This document shows, piece by piece, positions 6,929-15,819 of a DNA stretch of 22,776 nucleotides. The notes below the pieces were generated by a model. The model ran no database searches. It was not told where the DNA came from and saw only the letters and a list, made by a program, of their open reading frames with translations. The stretch is from positions 1 through 22,776 of IMG/VR virus record IMGVR_UViG_3300035698_010122, one strand, 5' to 3'. Position 1 is the stretch's first letter; every line of letters starts with the position of its first letter. The translations under genes were made by a program, and so were the position numbers. The stretch comes from a virus.

Positions 6929-8687
6929 TAGGTTGAATTATTAGCCTGTTAATTAGAAAGTTTACACTTGTGTTTAACCTACACTCAATAAAGAACCCTC
7001 CGCCCTTTCCTACGGGTGAAAATCCTTTCTTGGAGATAACATCTTCTACTACCGCACCATCATTCCAATGAGATCCATCGTTCCAAAAAACATCACCGTC
7101 AAAAAATCCCGGATCGCCTATTGTTTCGGTGTCTCTTAAAGGTATGCTCATTGAGCTATTTACGCCTGATTCATCATAAGTGAAAGTTATAATTAGATCG
7201 CATAGCCCTCTGCGCCTGTATTCAACCTTTCCGAGCTGATTAACGAACTCTGACGGTGTCTCTCTGATCATTCTGGTTTTTCTAAACGCGAGTACATCAT
7301 AAGTCCCTGCGTCCCCCGCGCCTTTCGTGCCGTTCATCTTAAATATGTTGCCCGAGTCGTCACCCCAATAAACATCGTATTGGGCGCTCGCCGGTTTACG
7401 CATATAGGTTGCCGCACTCGTATTAAACATACTAGGGTGCTGGGTCTTGTAAACACTCCAAGGCGACTTGTCGGGGCTTAGTAACAAAGCTTCTTTGTCT
7501 ACCACTAAGACCTTGTTTTCTATAAAGAAATAGATTTGCTGCAAGTCTTGATTATAGACCGCTATTGCGTCCTCTAGCCCTTCCGTTTCTTCGTGTATAA
7601 ATCTGGATATATCATCAACTTTTACATCGCCAAATTTATCGGTTGACGAAAGCGAGTCAATGTCTCCTGCGGCTTTCATGTACAAAACATCATTACCTAT
7701 ATCAACCATCGTCTCAGAACCGACCGCAGCCGACCCGGAATAGAACGGCACTATCTGATAATCAGCCGCCGTTGAGCCGGTTAAGCGGAATAATTCACCG
7801 TCAACGGTCGAAAATAGGACGGTATTAAAGAATTTAACGACTGAATTGATTGGCCTTAAATCGGGCGTCAACATATAAAACGCTTCGTCGCCGGTTAATC
7901 CACTGGCAGTTTGCGCCCCTGCTCTTGTTGCGATATCAAAGCTATCGGGGTTTTCAAACTGACTCACTAAAATCATATGGGGATTGAGAGACGTTACCGC
8001 CTGGTTAATATCTTTTATGTTAAATAGCCATATTCTGCCGCCATGCTCAAGTGAATATTTTGCGTATAAATCCACGCTCTTTTCAAAAGTTGGTATTCCT
8101 GCGGCGGTACTGGTTGAAGCAAACTCGAATGTATCGGTGGTTGCTGTAGTAATTAAGACCTCTTCAGTCCCGACCGTGACAAAGTCGTTAGCAACGCAAC
8201 CATGCGCGGTATAAGTTAATACGCCATTGGCGCCTGTGTAATTAATGCCGGTGGCGGTTGTTATTACACCATTGCCAACGCCGTGATTATTTTTAGTGAA
8301 CTCTGAGCCATCCCATTTGTGAATAACATTATTCAAATCTAAGTCGGTTATAACGATTCTATCGTCCAGCGACCAATATGAGCTACGCATGCCGCTTGAT
8401 GTGTTAATAGTGCCGACACCGGTAGAGGTGAACGTGTCAGACATCTGGTATACAGTATCCCCGGCTGTCACGATCAAACTATCCTGATTGTCTCGTTTTA
8501 TAAGCTGCATAATGCCTGATACAGCGCCAGCATTAAGGACGGTTCCGACTAAATCGAACGGGGCTCGCGGGGTAAATGTTCGTGCTTTTGCATCAAGACG
8601 GAAGTTTTCGCCCTCTATACATTCCTCTAAGGATACGTTGAACTCGTCTCTTTGATTAAGTCCGGCTCCAAAAAAGAGATCAGCCAT
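6912..8687 (-). CDS. Tail nozzle / packaged-DNA stabilisation-type tail protein
   Basis: This 591-residue, beta-rich protein has repeated short strand motifs (IMQLIKRDNQDSLIVTAGD, SYWSLDDRIVITDLDLNNV), as in the propeller-like nozzle proteins of short-tailed phages (P22 gp10 type or T7 gp12 type). The N-terminus starts with a Gly-Leu-Asn-Gln segment (FFGAGLNQRDE) and then EGENFRLD, typical of these proteins, which begin by naming the loop that docks on the adaptor. The C-terminal ECRLNTSVNFLINRLII strand pair is also usual. A less typical insert (about residues 140-210) includes GVLTYTAHGCVANDFVTV, a motif seen in many phage structural proteins. It lies directly after the adaptor gene (8-base overlap). 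The family is assigned from context and fold pattern, not from a diagnostic motif. Confidence 0.75.
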   Translation of the reverse strand: MADLFFGAGLNQRDEFNVSLEECIEGENFRLDAKARTFTPRAPFDLVGTVLNAGAVSGIMQLIKRDNQDSLIVTAGDTVYQMSDTFTSTGVGTINTSSGMRSSYWSLDDRIVITDLDLNNVIHKWDGSEFTKNNHGVGNGVITTATGINYTGANGVLTYTAHGCVANDFVTVGTEEVLITTATTDTFEFASTSTAAGIPTFEKSVDLYAKYSLEHGGRIWLFNIKDINQAVTSLNPHMILVSQFENPDSFDIATRAGAQTASGLTGDEAFYMLTPDLRPINSVVKFFNTVLFSTVDGELFRLTGSTAADYQIVPFYSGSAAVGSETMVDIGNDVLYMKAAGDIDSLSSTDKFGDVKVDDISRFIHEETEGLEDAIAVYNQDLQQIYFFIENKVLVVDKEALLLSPDKSPWSVYKTQHPSMFNTSAATYMRKPASAQYDVYWGDDSGNIFKMNGTKGAGDAGTYDVLAFRKTRMIRETPSEFVNQLGKVEYRRRGLCDLIITFTYDESGVNSSMSIPLRDTETIGDPGFFDGDVFWNDGSHWNDGAVVEDVISKKGFSPVGKGGGFFIECRLNTSVNFLINRLIIQPNDPKR

Positions 8688-9414
8688 GATATCGTCTGCC
8701 GTATTTCTTAGGCGGTGGGATTATATTGATAAATTCCATTGTTTTTGCTCGCGCTTGCTGCAACCCTTTGTCGAACTGGATCCCTTGTGGAAATAATAAT
8801 TGCCTTTCTTGGGGCTCCATTCTTAAATAATTAAAATGAATAGCGCAACCTTCTGCGAATGATTCTGCGGCCTGTTCATTTATCATTGGTATTAAATCTG
8901 TTTCAACTGATACGGATACCGATTTCTGGTACCAGTATCTTAATATCCTCCCAGCATTATCCGGGACAGAATAAAAGCCCATTTGCCTAGTAGGGCCTAA
9001 TGATGGGTAGAAATAATGTGGTATGCCGCCTACTTGATCGCGGTAATTCTCAATATCCCTACGTAATGCTTGTTCGCCGCCTTTGTAGCAACGAACTTTA
9101 TGATTTTTTGACGCGCCTGTAGAGGTGGCGGCGTCCACTTCCAGCATAAAAGGATTGTCGTCAGAGAATTTTATAAAGTCAGATTCAACATTATAAAGCC
9201 TTTGATTCGCAACCAATGTGATATAGCCCTCGCCCTCTTCAAAAGGGAGGTTTTTATCTGATAATAAATCGTTTAACTCGCGCTTAATCGCGCGCCGGGC
9301 AAGGTTAAGATGGTTTTCGTGCTGGGTTTCTGAGAATGAGGCAACCTCATCATCATCACCCGAGATAATTCCGCCTTCACGTAAAACAATATTAACCGCC
9401 GCAAGGTAGTTCAC
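8680..9414 (-). CDS. Head-to-tail adaptor / tail tubular protein A-like
   Basis: This 244-residue protein fits the adaptor family under the portal (P22 gp4 or T7 gp11 type) in length, order and pattern. It has an N-terminal helical region (NIVLREGG, LNLARRAIKRELNDLLS), a middle beta region with YNVESDFIKF and PHYFYP, and a C-terminal helix bearing NEQAAESFAEGCAIHFNYLR. It would bind the portal ring and receive the nozzle. The start codon is GTG (GTG AAC TAC), overlapping the stop of the preceding gene as GTGA, so initiation is probably coupled. It is followed with an 8-base overlap by the nozzle gene. Confidence 0.75.
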   Translation of the reverse strand: MNYLAAVNIVLREGGIISGDDDEVASFSETQHENHLNLARRAIKRELNDLLSDKNLPFEEGEGYITLVANQRLYNVESDFIKFSDDNPFMLEVDAATSTGASKNHKVRCYKGGEQALRRDIENYRDQVGGIPHYFYPSLGPTRQMGFYSVPDNAGRILRYWYQKSVSVSVETDLIPMINEQAAESFAEGCAIHFNYLRMEPQERQLLFPQGIQFDKGLQQARAKTMEFINIIPPPKKYGRRYHG

Positions 9415-9653
9415 TTAATAACTACCCCTGTGCCGTATTCGACTTGCAGACCCTTTAAGATAGCGATATCTATCCGCGCCATCTTTATAGCAGAGACATT
9501 TCCGGCCGCATTTGGAATTACAAATTGAAACTCCTTTGCAACGCCTCCCAAAACGACTTCTGCGGTAACAATAGCGTCACCGTTATCTGGCAAGACTTTT
9601 ACTTTTGCCGGTCTATTGACAGACGTTTTCTTTGAAACTTTTTTCTTAGCCAT
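9411..9653 (-). CDS. Small basic-N-terminal virion protein (head decoration/joining candidate)
   Basis: This 80-residue protein begins MAKKKVSKKTSVNRPAK, a very basic tail, followed by a small beta-rich domain (AIVTAEVVLGGVAKEFQFVIP). I chose this ATG rather than one nine codons upstream because GAGAGG lies 10 bases before it, while the upstream ATG sits only three bases after the T-run of the capsid terminator. It follows the major capsid gene and precedes the adaptor gene (GTGA overlap), where decoration, head-completion or head-fibre genes often lie. No family is recognised; the basic tail could touch DNA or the acidic capsid interior. Function is inference. Confidence 0.7.
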   Translation of the reverse strand: MAKKKVSKKTSVNRPAKVKVLPDNGDAIVTAEVVLGGVAKEFQFVIPNAAGNVSAIKMARIDIAILKGLQVEYGTGVVIK

Positions 9654-9683
9654 CCCTATTAATCCTCTCAGGTTAAACATTGT

Positions 9684-9704
9684 AAAAAGGGGGCTTTCGC
9701 CCCC
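9684..9704 (-). terminator. Rho-independent terminator after the major capsid gene
   Basis: On the minus strand a perfect 6-bp stem GGGGGC/GCCCCC with a GAAA tetraloop is followed at once by TTTTT. It lies 12 bases past the capsid stop. Downstream genes have no strong promoter that I can see, so it probably acts as a partial terminator that lowers expression of adaptor and tail genes relative to capsid. Confidence 0.9.
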
Positions 9705-9715
9705 TCAGTTAATGG

Positions 9716-10801
9716 TTATAGCGAGTGGTCAGTGGCAGCAGAGCGTATTTTAGTCGCCCAGCCTTCATTGAGTTTCGCGCCAGTCCAGTGTGCTTTCCAT
9801 GCCAACGAGCCAAGCTCATTGTATGGATCCGCAGCACCGGCAGAACCAGGTGCGTGCTGTATTGCTATTACAGCAGGTACGCGGTTCGGGTTTTGACTCA
9901 TGCCTTTGTAAAGCTGTTCAGCGTGATTAGTACCTAAACCAACTGAACCAAAAGCCTCGCGGCCATAGATAAAAGTCGAATAGATATCATTCAAAATTTC
10001 TGTAGCGCCACGAAGACCAGCTGCGGTAGTCGTGCCCGCGCCGGTTGATACTGGTGCGATTTCAGTAGAACACCATCGAACGCCTTCTACAGCGCCGAAT
10101 TCGTTTACTTTCACATCGGTATAACCCGCATACTGCTCAACAGGAATGAAACCACTAATATCACGGATATTGTTTTCCAAATCAACGTGACATATGCCCA
10201 TATAAGATGAACGTACCGCTTTGGTATCCGTAAGATCCGCCCCAGTCGCCTGAGTGAAGAATTTCATTGCTGAATTACGAGCCAAAGTATTGACAGCCGC
10301 CCGAATATCGGTTGCTGCGATTGCGGTAACAACCGTAGTATCACCAGCCACTTGATTCGCATAACGAATATTAGTTGTCGTATCAAATACGTTACGCATC
10401 AATATATTGAGCGAGTGACCCGCATTTTCACCTAACTTATCAAACAATTTAGCCGACTGAGTATTGACTTGCATCAAGTCAACTTCTTCAGACACGTTGA
10501 TAAAATTACCGTATTTATTAATTACGGCGGTTATGTTGGTGTAAGTCGGGGTTGCAGCAGTTCGGCCAAGCTGAAGTGCGGTCATATCACCCGATAATTC
10601 AGTTAATGGCGTAATTGCCGGTGCCATGTTATCTAACCGTTCCCACTTGACTGACATCGTGCCTTGATTCTTCGACAGATTACCGGGAAGAACTCCATTG
10701 TAATACGGGAAATTGCGCTCCGCAGCACGAAGTAAGCCACGCATCAAATTGTAATTGACCGGGGCGGTTAGATGAGTAAGGGTGTTAGTTACAGTACCCA
10801 T
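9716..10801 (-). CDS. Major capsid protein, N4 gp56-type
   Basis: This 361-residue protein forms the icosahedral shell. It matches the N4 gp56 family of major capsid proteins (HK97-like fold). The N-terminal region contains KNQGTMSVKWERL (residues 44-56), then PLTEL (65-69), the ITAVINKYGNFINVSEEVD segment (about 91-109), and a long helix with LGENAGHSLNILMRNV. The C-terminal part has WCSTEIAPV, a short Gly-rich loop, FIYGREAFGSVGL, and NELGSLAWKAHWTGAKLNE, as usual near the end of this family. A strong AGGAG lies 10 bases before the ATG, the best ribosome site in the head block and fitting for the most abundant product. It follows the scaffold gene and is closed by an intrinsic terminator. 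Confidence 0.92.
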   Translation of the reverse strand: MGTVTNTLTHLTAPVNYNLMRGLLRAAERNFPYYNGVLPGNLSKNQGTMSVKWERLDNMAPAITPLTELSGDMTALQLGRTAATPTYTNITAVINKYGNFINVSEEVDLMQVNTQSAKLFDKLGENAGHSLNILMRNVFDTTTNIRYANQVAGDTTVVTAIAATDIRAAVNTLARNSAMKFFTQATGADLTDTKAVRSSYMGICHVDLENNIRDISGFIPVEQYAGYTDVKVNEFGAVEGVRWCSTEIAPVSTGAGTTTAAGLRGATEILNDIYSTFIYGREAFGSVGLGTNHAEQLYKGMSQNPNRVPAVIAIQHAPGSAGAADPYNELGSLAWKAHWTGAKLNEGWATKIRSAATDHSL

Positions 10802-10830
10802 AGTTATCTACTCCTAAAAATTAAAGCGTC

Positions 10831-11505
10831 CTAACCTCCGCCAACAAGATTTTGCCAATCTCTGTCAAACTGTGCGTTTGAGGAATTACCCATTTTTTCA
10901 TCGAGAGTGGTCTTGCCTTTGGTGTTATTGGAAGCTGATTGAATTGCATCGCTTAACGCACTATCTGTCTCTTGCAGATTGAGATCGGTTTTATACTGAA
11001 CTTTTCCCTTCATTTCATTGGCTAAAACGTTTGTTACGCGCTTCATAGCGGCTTCATTGTTGCCTCTATTTTTCCAAATACCTTGAAAGGCTTTATCGTT
11101 AACCAACTTAAATAACAAGTGTGGCGCGATATCATCAGCTTTAACCCCGGCCTCTTTAGCAATGTCGCTAGAGAGTGAATTAAAAGCGTCCTCTTCTTGC
11201 TGCATGGCAATCTTTTGCTTTTCAGCGTCCAATGTACCTTGCGTTTCAAGAAGACTATGTTTGAGGGCTGCAACCTCATTAGCATTATTGTTCATGTACT
11301 GCATAAAACCTTCCACATCAGTAACAGGATCAGGCATGCTATTGTTAGCACTGGCTTGAGGCTCAGTGTTTTGCAACTGCGGTTCGCTTTGAACAGTTTG
11401 CGTCTGTTGAGGCTCGAACTCCGAATAAAGATCATTCAGTGTTGGTTGACTCTCTCCCGATTGATCAAGTGCTGCACTTTGATCATCATTTGTTTCATCT
11501 GTCAT
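10831..11505 (-). CDS. Capsid scaffolding protein
   Basis: This 224-residue, strongly hydrophilic, helical protein has an acidic, Gln/Ser/Pro-rich disordered N-terminus (residues 1-60), a central coiled-coil-like helix (about 72-110) and a C-terminal section with Asn/Lys residues ending FDRDWQNLVGGG. Position between portal and major capsid, size and composition are those of phage scaffolding proteins, which line the procapsid and leave before DNA entry. I see no protease Ser-His motif, so this is likely a plain scaffold without an assembly protease. The start overlaps the preceding small gene by ATGA. Confidence 0.8.
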   Translation of the reverse strand: MTDETNDDQSAALDQSGESQPTLNDLYSEFEPQQTQTVQSEPQLQNTEPQASANNSMPDPVTDVEGFMQYMNNNANEVAALKHSLLETQGTLDAEKQKIAMQQEEDAFNSLSSDIAKEAGVKADDIAPHLLFKLVNDKAFQGIWKNRGNNEAAMKRVTNVLANEMKGKVQYKTDLNLQETDSALSDAIQSASNNTKGKTTLDEKMGNSSNAQFDRDWQNLVGGG

Positions 11506-11708
11506 GGTAGTTTAACTCCAAAATGTGATAATGCTAAAATATATCCTTCTTTCATCCCTGAGACAAATTTCCAATCATCCGGGTTTTGCCCTTTTGAGTA
11601 GGAAGGTATCGCAGGGGCTTCTTTGAGAATTGCTTCTTCAAATTCTGGCCACCACTTTTGCTCTTTAAGCGGTACTAGATTTAACTTGTGTTTGTCGTAT
11701 ACGCTCAC
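11502..11708 (-). CDS. Small conserved protein between portal and scaffold
   Basis: The best-supported part is the segment after the portal gene: PEFEEAILKEAPAIPSYSKGQNPDDWKFVSGMKEGYILALSHFGVKLP, a compact helical protein of the kind found between portal and scaffold genes in related phages, where it is unannotated. A longer reading would begin at an ATG at 11759 and overlap the portal by about 95 bases. I instead propose the GTG at 11708-11706 (68 residues), which has GGA 8 bases upstream and cuts the overlap to 44 bases. The start remains uncertain. The stop overlaps the scaffold start by ATGA. Function is unknown; a scaffold or portal assembly partner is a guess from position. Confidence 0.6.
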   Translation of the reverse strand: MSVYDKHKLNLVPLKEQKWWPEFEEAILKEAPAIPSYSKGQNPDDWKFVSGMKEGYILALSHFGVKLP

Positions 11709-13605
11709 GTAGTAATTCCAGTTTATGTTGTTCGGTAACAATCTTAGTAACTGCAGCAAAAGTTTGATTGGTTAACTGTCCCTGCTCTTCCATTACTTTA
11801 ATTTGTTCCATAAGGCCATTAACATCTGTTTCCATAATTAATAGCTCTTGTTCGTCGGCTTGTTTTTCTTGGCCTAACTGTTGTATTTCCGCTTGAAGCT
11901 GCTCAATTGCTTGCTCAAATTGCTGCATAAGCTCTGCATTTGCATCAGCATCAATGATAAATCGCTCTGGATCCTTAAGTCCTGAGAAATTCCAAGTTTC
12001 CTGCGTCACCTCTTCCCAATTTGTTCTCTCTGAGATTTGCTGTATTGAAGACGAGAATTGAACGGCGGTAATAAATTTTGAGGCGCGTTGCTCTTCGCCT
12101 AGCACCTCTTTAGATCCAACGACTTCAAAAATAACATTCTCTGGGATGTCTTTCGCGCTTGCCCTCATAAAATCAGGCATATGAAGCTCGTTATTGTAAA
12201 ACTCGTAATTATCAAGCTTCTCTCTGTTCATATCGTTCTGCATGTATAGAAACGGCTTTAAGCCCTGTCTATCAAGGACGCCAAGAAAATCAACCGTTCT
12301 AATTTCTGATTTCTGGTCTTTCTTAGATATTTCAAAAGCGGTCTGTTCTGTGCTGGCTGAAACTCCTGACCTAGTGGCGTCAACCGAAGTCCCGCGTTCG
12401 ACCTCTTGTTTCATTGTTTGGTAGGCTGTAAACATATAAGACGGGTCGCCTATATCAACTACCTTGATTTGAGCGGCGCCACCTTTTACTGCCGTGGACG
12501 ATCCCGGAGTCATATCAAGGCCGCCGTTTGCGACTAATGTAGTGTCATAGCCATCATAATAAGTAGGCGGGTCGTTTTTCCTTTCCGCGCCATCCATGAA
12601 CTTATTAGCTAATTCTGTTGCTAATGTATGGGTTGGGCTGCGTTTAATTAGAGGGGAAGTGTAATATTCAGTTCGAACATCGTCTTTTTCATATCCAGCG
12701 TAAATGATATTTGAGTAAGGCAAATCGTTCTTTTTAGCGAAAATCAACACCTCTTCAGCTAAAACTATCGTGTAATTCTTTAAAACTAACGGTTTTTTGC
12801 CGTTTTCTATCGTTAAATCGCCAATATATCGCACTAATTCAATATCATCTGATGGATTATCGGGTTTCTTGATTTTTTCCTTATTCATAATCCCGCTAAG
12901 TTTTGACACCTTTGTATAAGGCATCCACTCTTTAATAATCATTGAGCCACGATAAAACAAATCGGTGCCTATAATGGCTGGGCTTGGGTCTGGGTAGCAG
13001 TTCCACATTGAATGAGGGTGCCAAACAGGGGCATCCACCTTCTTAACTTGTCCGTTTTTACCGTATTTAACTAATGATTCGTTTCGAGCTTCAGCGACAA
13101 ATCCGCCATGAGCAAGCGCTTCTTTAATCGACATTTTAACTCTGTCACGTAAACCAAAATCTGCGTGTTGCTGAGCCATTAGCGCCCTGATTGTGCCATC
13201 GGTCATTTGCTGCAGCTTGGTATCTATCCCTTTTCCACCGGTTTCTTCATCAATACCGGTATCAATCTCCGCGTGCGGTCTAAACCATTTGCGATCAAGA
13301 GGGAAGGCCATTCTAATAGCGTCTGCGGCAATAATTTCTATCGCGTCAGCCATTGCGCCCATTTGTACAGCAGAGTGCCAGTCGTCTTCGCCACCGGCTT
13401 TATTTGATGTTTTAGGGGGTTCCATTGCTATCTGAGCGTCTATAGTCTTCCAGATAACTTCCATTGCTTTGCGGGTATCGCGGCCTGATCGCCTTCCTAA
13501 CTCAGATGTTACGGCGGTTTGGATTTTCTCGAAGTGCTTCGCGGTTATCTTGAGTTTTTTAGGCTTTTTCTCTGCCTTGGGTATTTCGCCTATTTCGTCT
13601 ACCAA
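11665..13605 (-). CDS. Portal protein
   Basis: This 646-residue protein would form the dodecameric ring at one capsid vertex through which DNA is packed and ejected. The N-terminal half has DDWHSAVQMGAMADAIEIIAADA and then PVWHPHSMWNCYPDPS, the helical and wing/clip layout usual in large portals of short-tailed phages. VDATRSGVSASTEQTAFEIS precedes the crown. The last 90 residues are a long coiled coil (QFEQAIEQLQAEIQQLGQE and on), typical of a C-terminal barrel. It lies straight after terL. The start is a TTG, overlapping the terL stop by 7 bases, with AGGGA 8 bases before; the next ATG is near residue 47 and would cut off the conserved N-terminal helix. Confidence 0.9.
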   Translation of the reverse strand: MVDEIGEIPKAEKKPKKLKITAKHFEKIQTAVTSELGRRSGRDTRKAMEVIWKTIDAQIAMEPPKTSNKAGGEDDWHSAVQMGAMADAIEIIAADAIRMAFPLDRKWFRPHAEIDTGIDEETGGKGIDTKLQQMTDGTIRALMAQQHADFGLRDRVKMSIKEALAHGGFVAEARNESLVKYGKNGQVKKVDAPVWHPHSMWNCYPDPSPAIIGTDLFYRGSMIIKEWMPYTKVSKLSGIMNKEKIKKPDNPSDDIELVRYIGDLTIENGKKPLVLKNYTIVLAEEVLIFAKKNDLPYSNIIYAGYEKDDVRTEYYTSPLIKRSPTHTLATELANKFMDGAERKNDPPTYYDGYDTTLVANGGLDMTPGSSTAVKGGAAQIKVVDIGDPSYMFTAYQTMKQEVERGTSVDATRSGVSASTEQTAFEISKKDQKSEIRTVDFLGVLDRQGLKPFLYMQNDMNREKLDNYEFYNNELHMPDFMRASAKDIPENVIFEVVGSKEVLGEEQRASKFITAVQFSSSIQQISERTNWEEVTQETWNFSGLKDPERFIIDADANAELMQQFEQAIEQLQAEIQQLGQEKQADEQELLIMETDVNGLMEQIKVMEEQGQLTNQTFAAVTKIVTEQHKLELLRERIRQTQVKSSTA

Positions 13606-15164
13606 TTTCTTAGTCCCTTCTTTTTAGATTTAGTGACAGTTCTAACTATTTTAGTCATTGCGTGTCGCCGCATCATGTAAGCATAGCGCGCAGCACTCAT
13701 AATATCATCCTTAATCTTCACTATTTCATTGTTTTTACGGTGATACATGCGCTTTTCTTCAAAAAACTCACTACAATTGGCAAAAATCTTCAAAGTTCCT
13801 TCAATAAATGCGTTTAACATGGCGTCAATGCCTACTTCTACCCCGTTTCCGCCCGATCCTTCCGCATTTCCGGGGCTTGGTGGGTTAGAAAACCGCTCAT
13901 GGTGCATATTTATGTTGTGCGGGTCGTTTCTCAAAATGTCGGCGTGTGGCTTGCCTGAGTCTTTATCGCGCTTCATGCCATCATGAGGCCAAACAACCGG
14001 GATCCAATCAGCGTGTCCAACCTTCATAATATTGGCTAATACGGCTGTTAATACCCTTGAGCCTTTCCAGACACGATAGACATAAGCGATTTGCTCATCC
14101 CGGTCGAAGGCCATCCAGACTAATGCGGCGGGGTGATCGTCTCCAATATCATAGCCAATAATACGAGGCCAATGGCGCGGTATCTCAAACACCTCGCAAG
14201 TTATGTCTTCGTCAGCAACCGGGAATATTAAGCCCGAGCCAACCATAGGCTCACCGGCAGACCTCATTTTTTGCTCATGCAGAGGATAATCCGCTAATTT
14301 CTGTTTTCGTGTTTCTGGGGTCATATGGGGCGCATCATCCCAAGTGGCTTTTGTTAGTCCGTACCCCGGCTTTTCGCCTTCCAGAAAAGTGTAAACCACA
14401 TCAGTTACGCCCTCTTCTGGGGTAAAAGTGATATAAGCAATGCCATTAGTCGATAATAAACCGCGAAGTAACTGACTCCAAATATCAGAAGGGGGTTCCT
14501 CGTCGCACCAAACAACATGAACAACGTAACCCATGAACTTCTTAGCGCCCTGCTCATAGGGTTTAAAATAGAGCTTAGACCAGCCTCCTGAAACGTGTTT
14601 GACTAAAACGGTTTCTATTGCGTTCGGAACGCCGGCCTTTTTGGTTCTTTTGCCGATCAGGTCTTTTGCAATAGAGCCCGTCCCGAGCATATCCTCATCG
14701 GCGGGGTCGCCTAATAGTTCGCGTTGGCACCTGTCTCGGGTTGTCTCATTTGTGGTAGAAGAACAAATTATTTCTACTTTTCTGGTAAATCGATGTCCTT
14801 GCCAGCCATCAGGGTAGATGTCTTGGCCAGCCATAGGGCAGATAAGCGGCGCTTCGTAATTTAAAGTGGAAGGCCAAAACTCAGGATAAAAGAACTCCCC
14901 CGCTTTCGGATAAACGCCGGTTGCATGAAAACCCGTCTCTAGTCCACCGCAATAACTCTTGCCAATCTGGTTCGCACACATCAAAGCGCGTCTTGTCGCT
15001 AAACCAACTTTATCAATATCTGACGGGGCATAGACATATTCGCCTAGTCCTTTTTCAGCGTGGAAGGCTTTTTGAAAGTCGTAGGGGACGTACAAATCAG
15101 ATTTGTGCGTATTATTGTAGTCCCCTAATTCGTCGGCTAATTCAGCCGCTTCTTCATAATTCAC
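13599..15164 (-). CDS. terL: Terminase large subunit (packaging ATPase and nuclease)
   Basis: This 521-residue protein pumps DNA into the procapsid and cuts concatemers. The ATPase domain has Walker A CANQIGKSY (63-71), Walker B VHVVWCDEE (215-223, catalytic Glu among DEE) and coupling motif YITFTPEEG (244-252). The nuclease domain has GYDIGDD (Asp339), WPHDG (Asp395) and a C-terminal DDIMSAARYAYM. Length and motif spacing fit the T4-like/Terminase_6 class. The start is GTG, 11 bases inside the end of the GT8-like gene, with no good Shine-Dalgarno site, so terL translation probably depends on that gene. No small subunit lies immediately upstream, where it would usually be. Confidence 0.95.
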   Translation of the reverse strand: MNYEEAAELADELGDYNNTHKSDLYVPYDFQKAFHAEKGLGEYVYAPSDIDKVGLATRRALMCANQIGKSYCGGLETGFHATGVYPKAGEFFYPEFWPSTLNYEAPLICPMAGQDIYPDGWQGHRFTRKVEIICSSTTNETTRDRCQRELLGDPADEDMLGTGSIAKDLIGKRTKKAGVPNAIETVLVKHVSGGWSKLYFKPYEQGAKKFMGYVVHVVWCDEEPPSDIWSQLLRGLLSTNGIAYITFTPEEGVTDVVYTFLEGEKPGYGLTKATWDDAPHMTPETRKQKLADYPLHEQKMRSAGEPMVGSGLIFPVADEDITCEVFEIPRHWPRIIGYDIGDDHPAALVWMAFDRDEQIAYVYRVWKGSRVLTAVLANIMKVGHADWIPVVWPHDGMKRDKDSGKPHADILRNDPHNINMHHERFSNPPSPGNAEGSGGNGVEVGIDAMLNAFIEGTLKIFANCSEFFEEKRMYHRKNNEIVKIKDDIMSAARYAYMMRRHAMTKIVRTVTKSKKKGLRNW

Positions 15165-15819
15165 TTGAATTCATTGACTCCAAATAATCGCGCCATAGCT
15201 CACTAAATGGACAATTCTTATAAGCTTCAAAGCAAGGCGTCCCCTCAGTGTAGTGTATTAAATAAGGGATCTGAATTGTTTTGTCATACCCTACCAGGTG
15301 ATTCCAGCCTTCAGGCAAGCCACCTATCTCGAATAACTCCGTCCAAGAAAATTGATGAAGCTTAAGGCCTTCTGTTGAATTAACATAAACCGGTGTTAGT
15401 TGAGTGCATTTCGCGCAGTTGAACAACATCATAGAAGACCAGTTCTTTTTCTCGTACTTAGTCTGCGTTGCGCCTAAAAACTTGGTTTCTTCTTTTGGCA
15501 CATGATTATGTTTACGCACCATAACCTTATATTCGTCTTCAGCCATATCAAATAGCTTTTTGATGTCGGTTGTTACCAGCATATCCGCATCTAAAAAGAG
15601 AGCCCAGCCTTCAAAATCACAAAGCCAAGGCACTAAAAAGCGGGTATCGGCAAACTCAGTAGAGGCCATCGGGTCACTATGACCTATAGGGAGTTGGCTT
15701 CGTTTTAACGGGGTAATTGATACCGGTACAGAAGCATGTTCTAAAATTGAATGAGCGAGCACGTGGTACGCCACTGTTTCACGTGAATCATATCCGATAA
15801 ATACTTGTAGTGGTTTCAT
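15154..15819 (-). CDS. GT8-like glycosyltransferase
   Basis: This 221-residue glycosyltransferase has a GT-A-type DxD motif in ALFLDADML (Asp77, Asp79), which binds the metal and sugar nucleotide. The N-terminus reads LQVFIGYDSRETVAYHVL (a Rossmann-like first strand with YDSRE), then TRFLVPWL before the DxD strand. KNWSSMMLFNC and LIHYTEGTPCFEAY near the C-terminus (including a His proposed in the family for metal binding) are typical. It is shorter than bacterial LPS GT8 enzymes (about 300 residues), as expected of the phage branch. It overlaps FkbM (ATGA) and terL (11 bases). The donor sugar and acceptor cannot be told from the sequence. Confidence 0.85.
   Translation of the reverse strand: MKPLQVFIGYDSRETVAYHVLAHSILEHASVPVSITPLKRSQLPIGHSDPMASTEFADTRFLVPWLCDFEGWALFLDADMLVTTDIKKLFDMAEDEYKVMVRKHNHVPKEETKFLGATQTKYEKKNWSSMMLFNCAKCTQLTPVYVNSTEGLKLHQFSWTELFEIGGLPEGWNHLVGYDKTIQIPYLIHYTEGTPCFEAYKNCPFSELWRDYLESMNSSEL

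Noticed and set aside
11043-11285. Minus-strand frame of 80 codons inside the scaffold gene
   Set aside because: It lies wholly within the scaffold gene in another frame, without a ribosome site.
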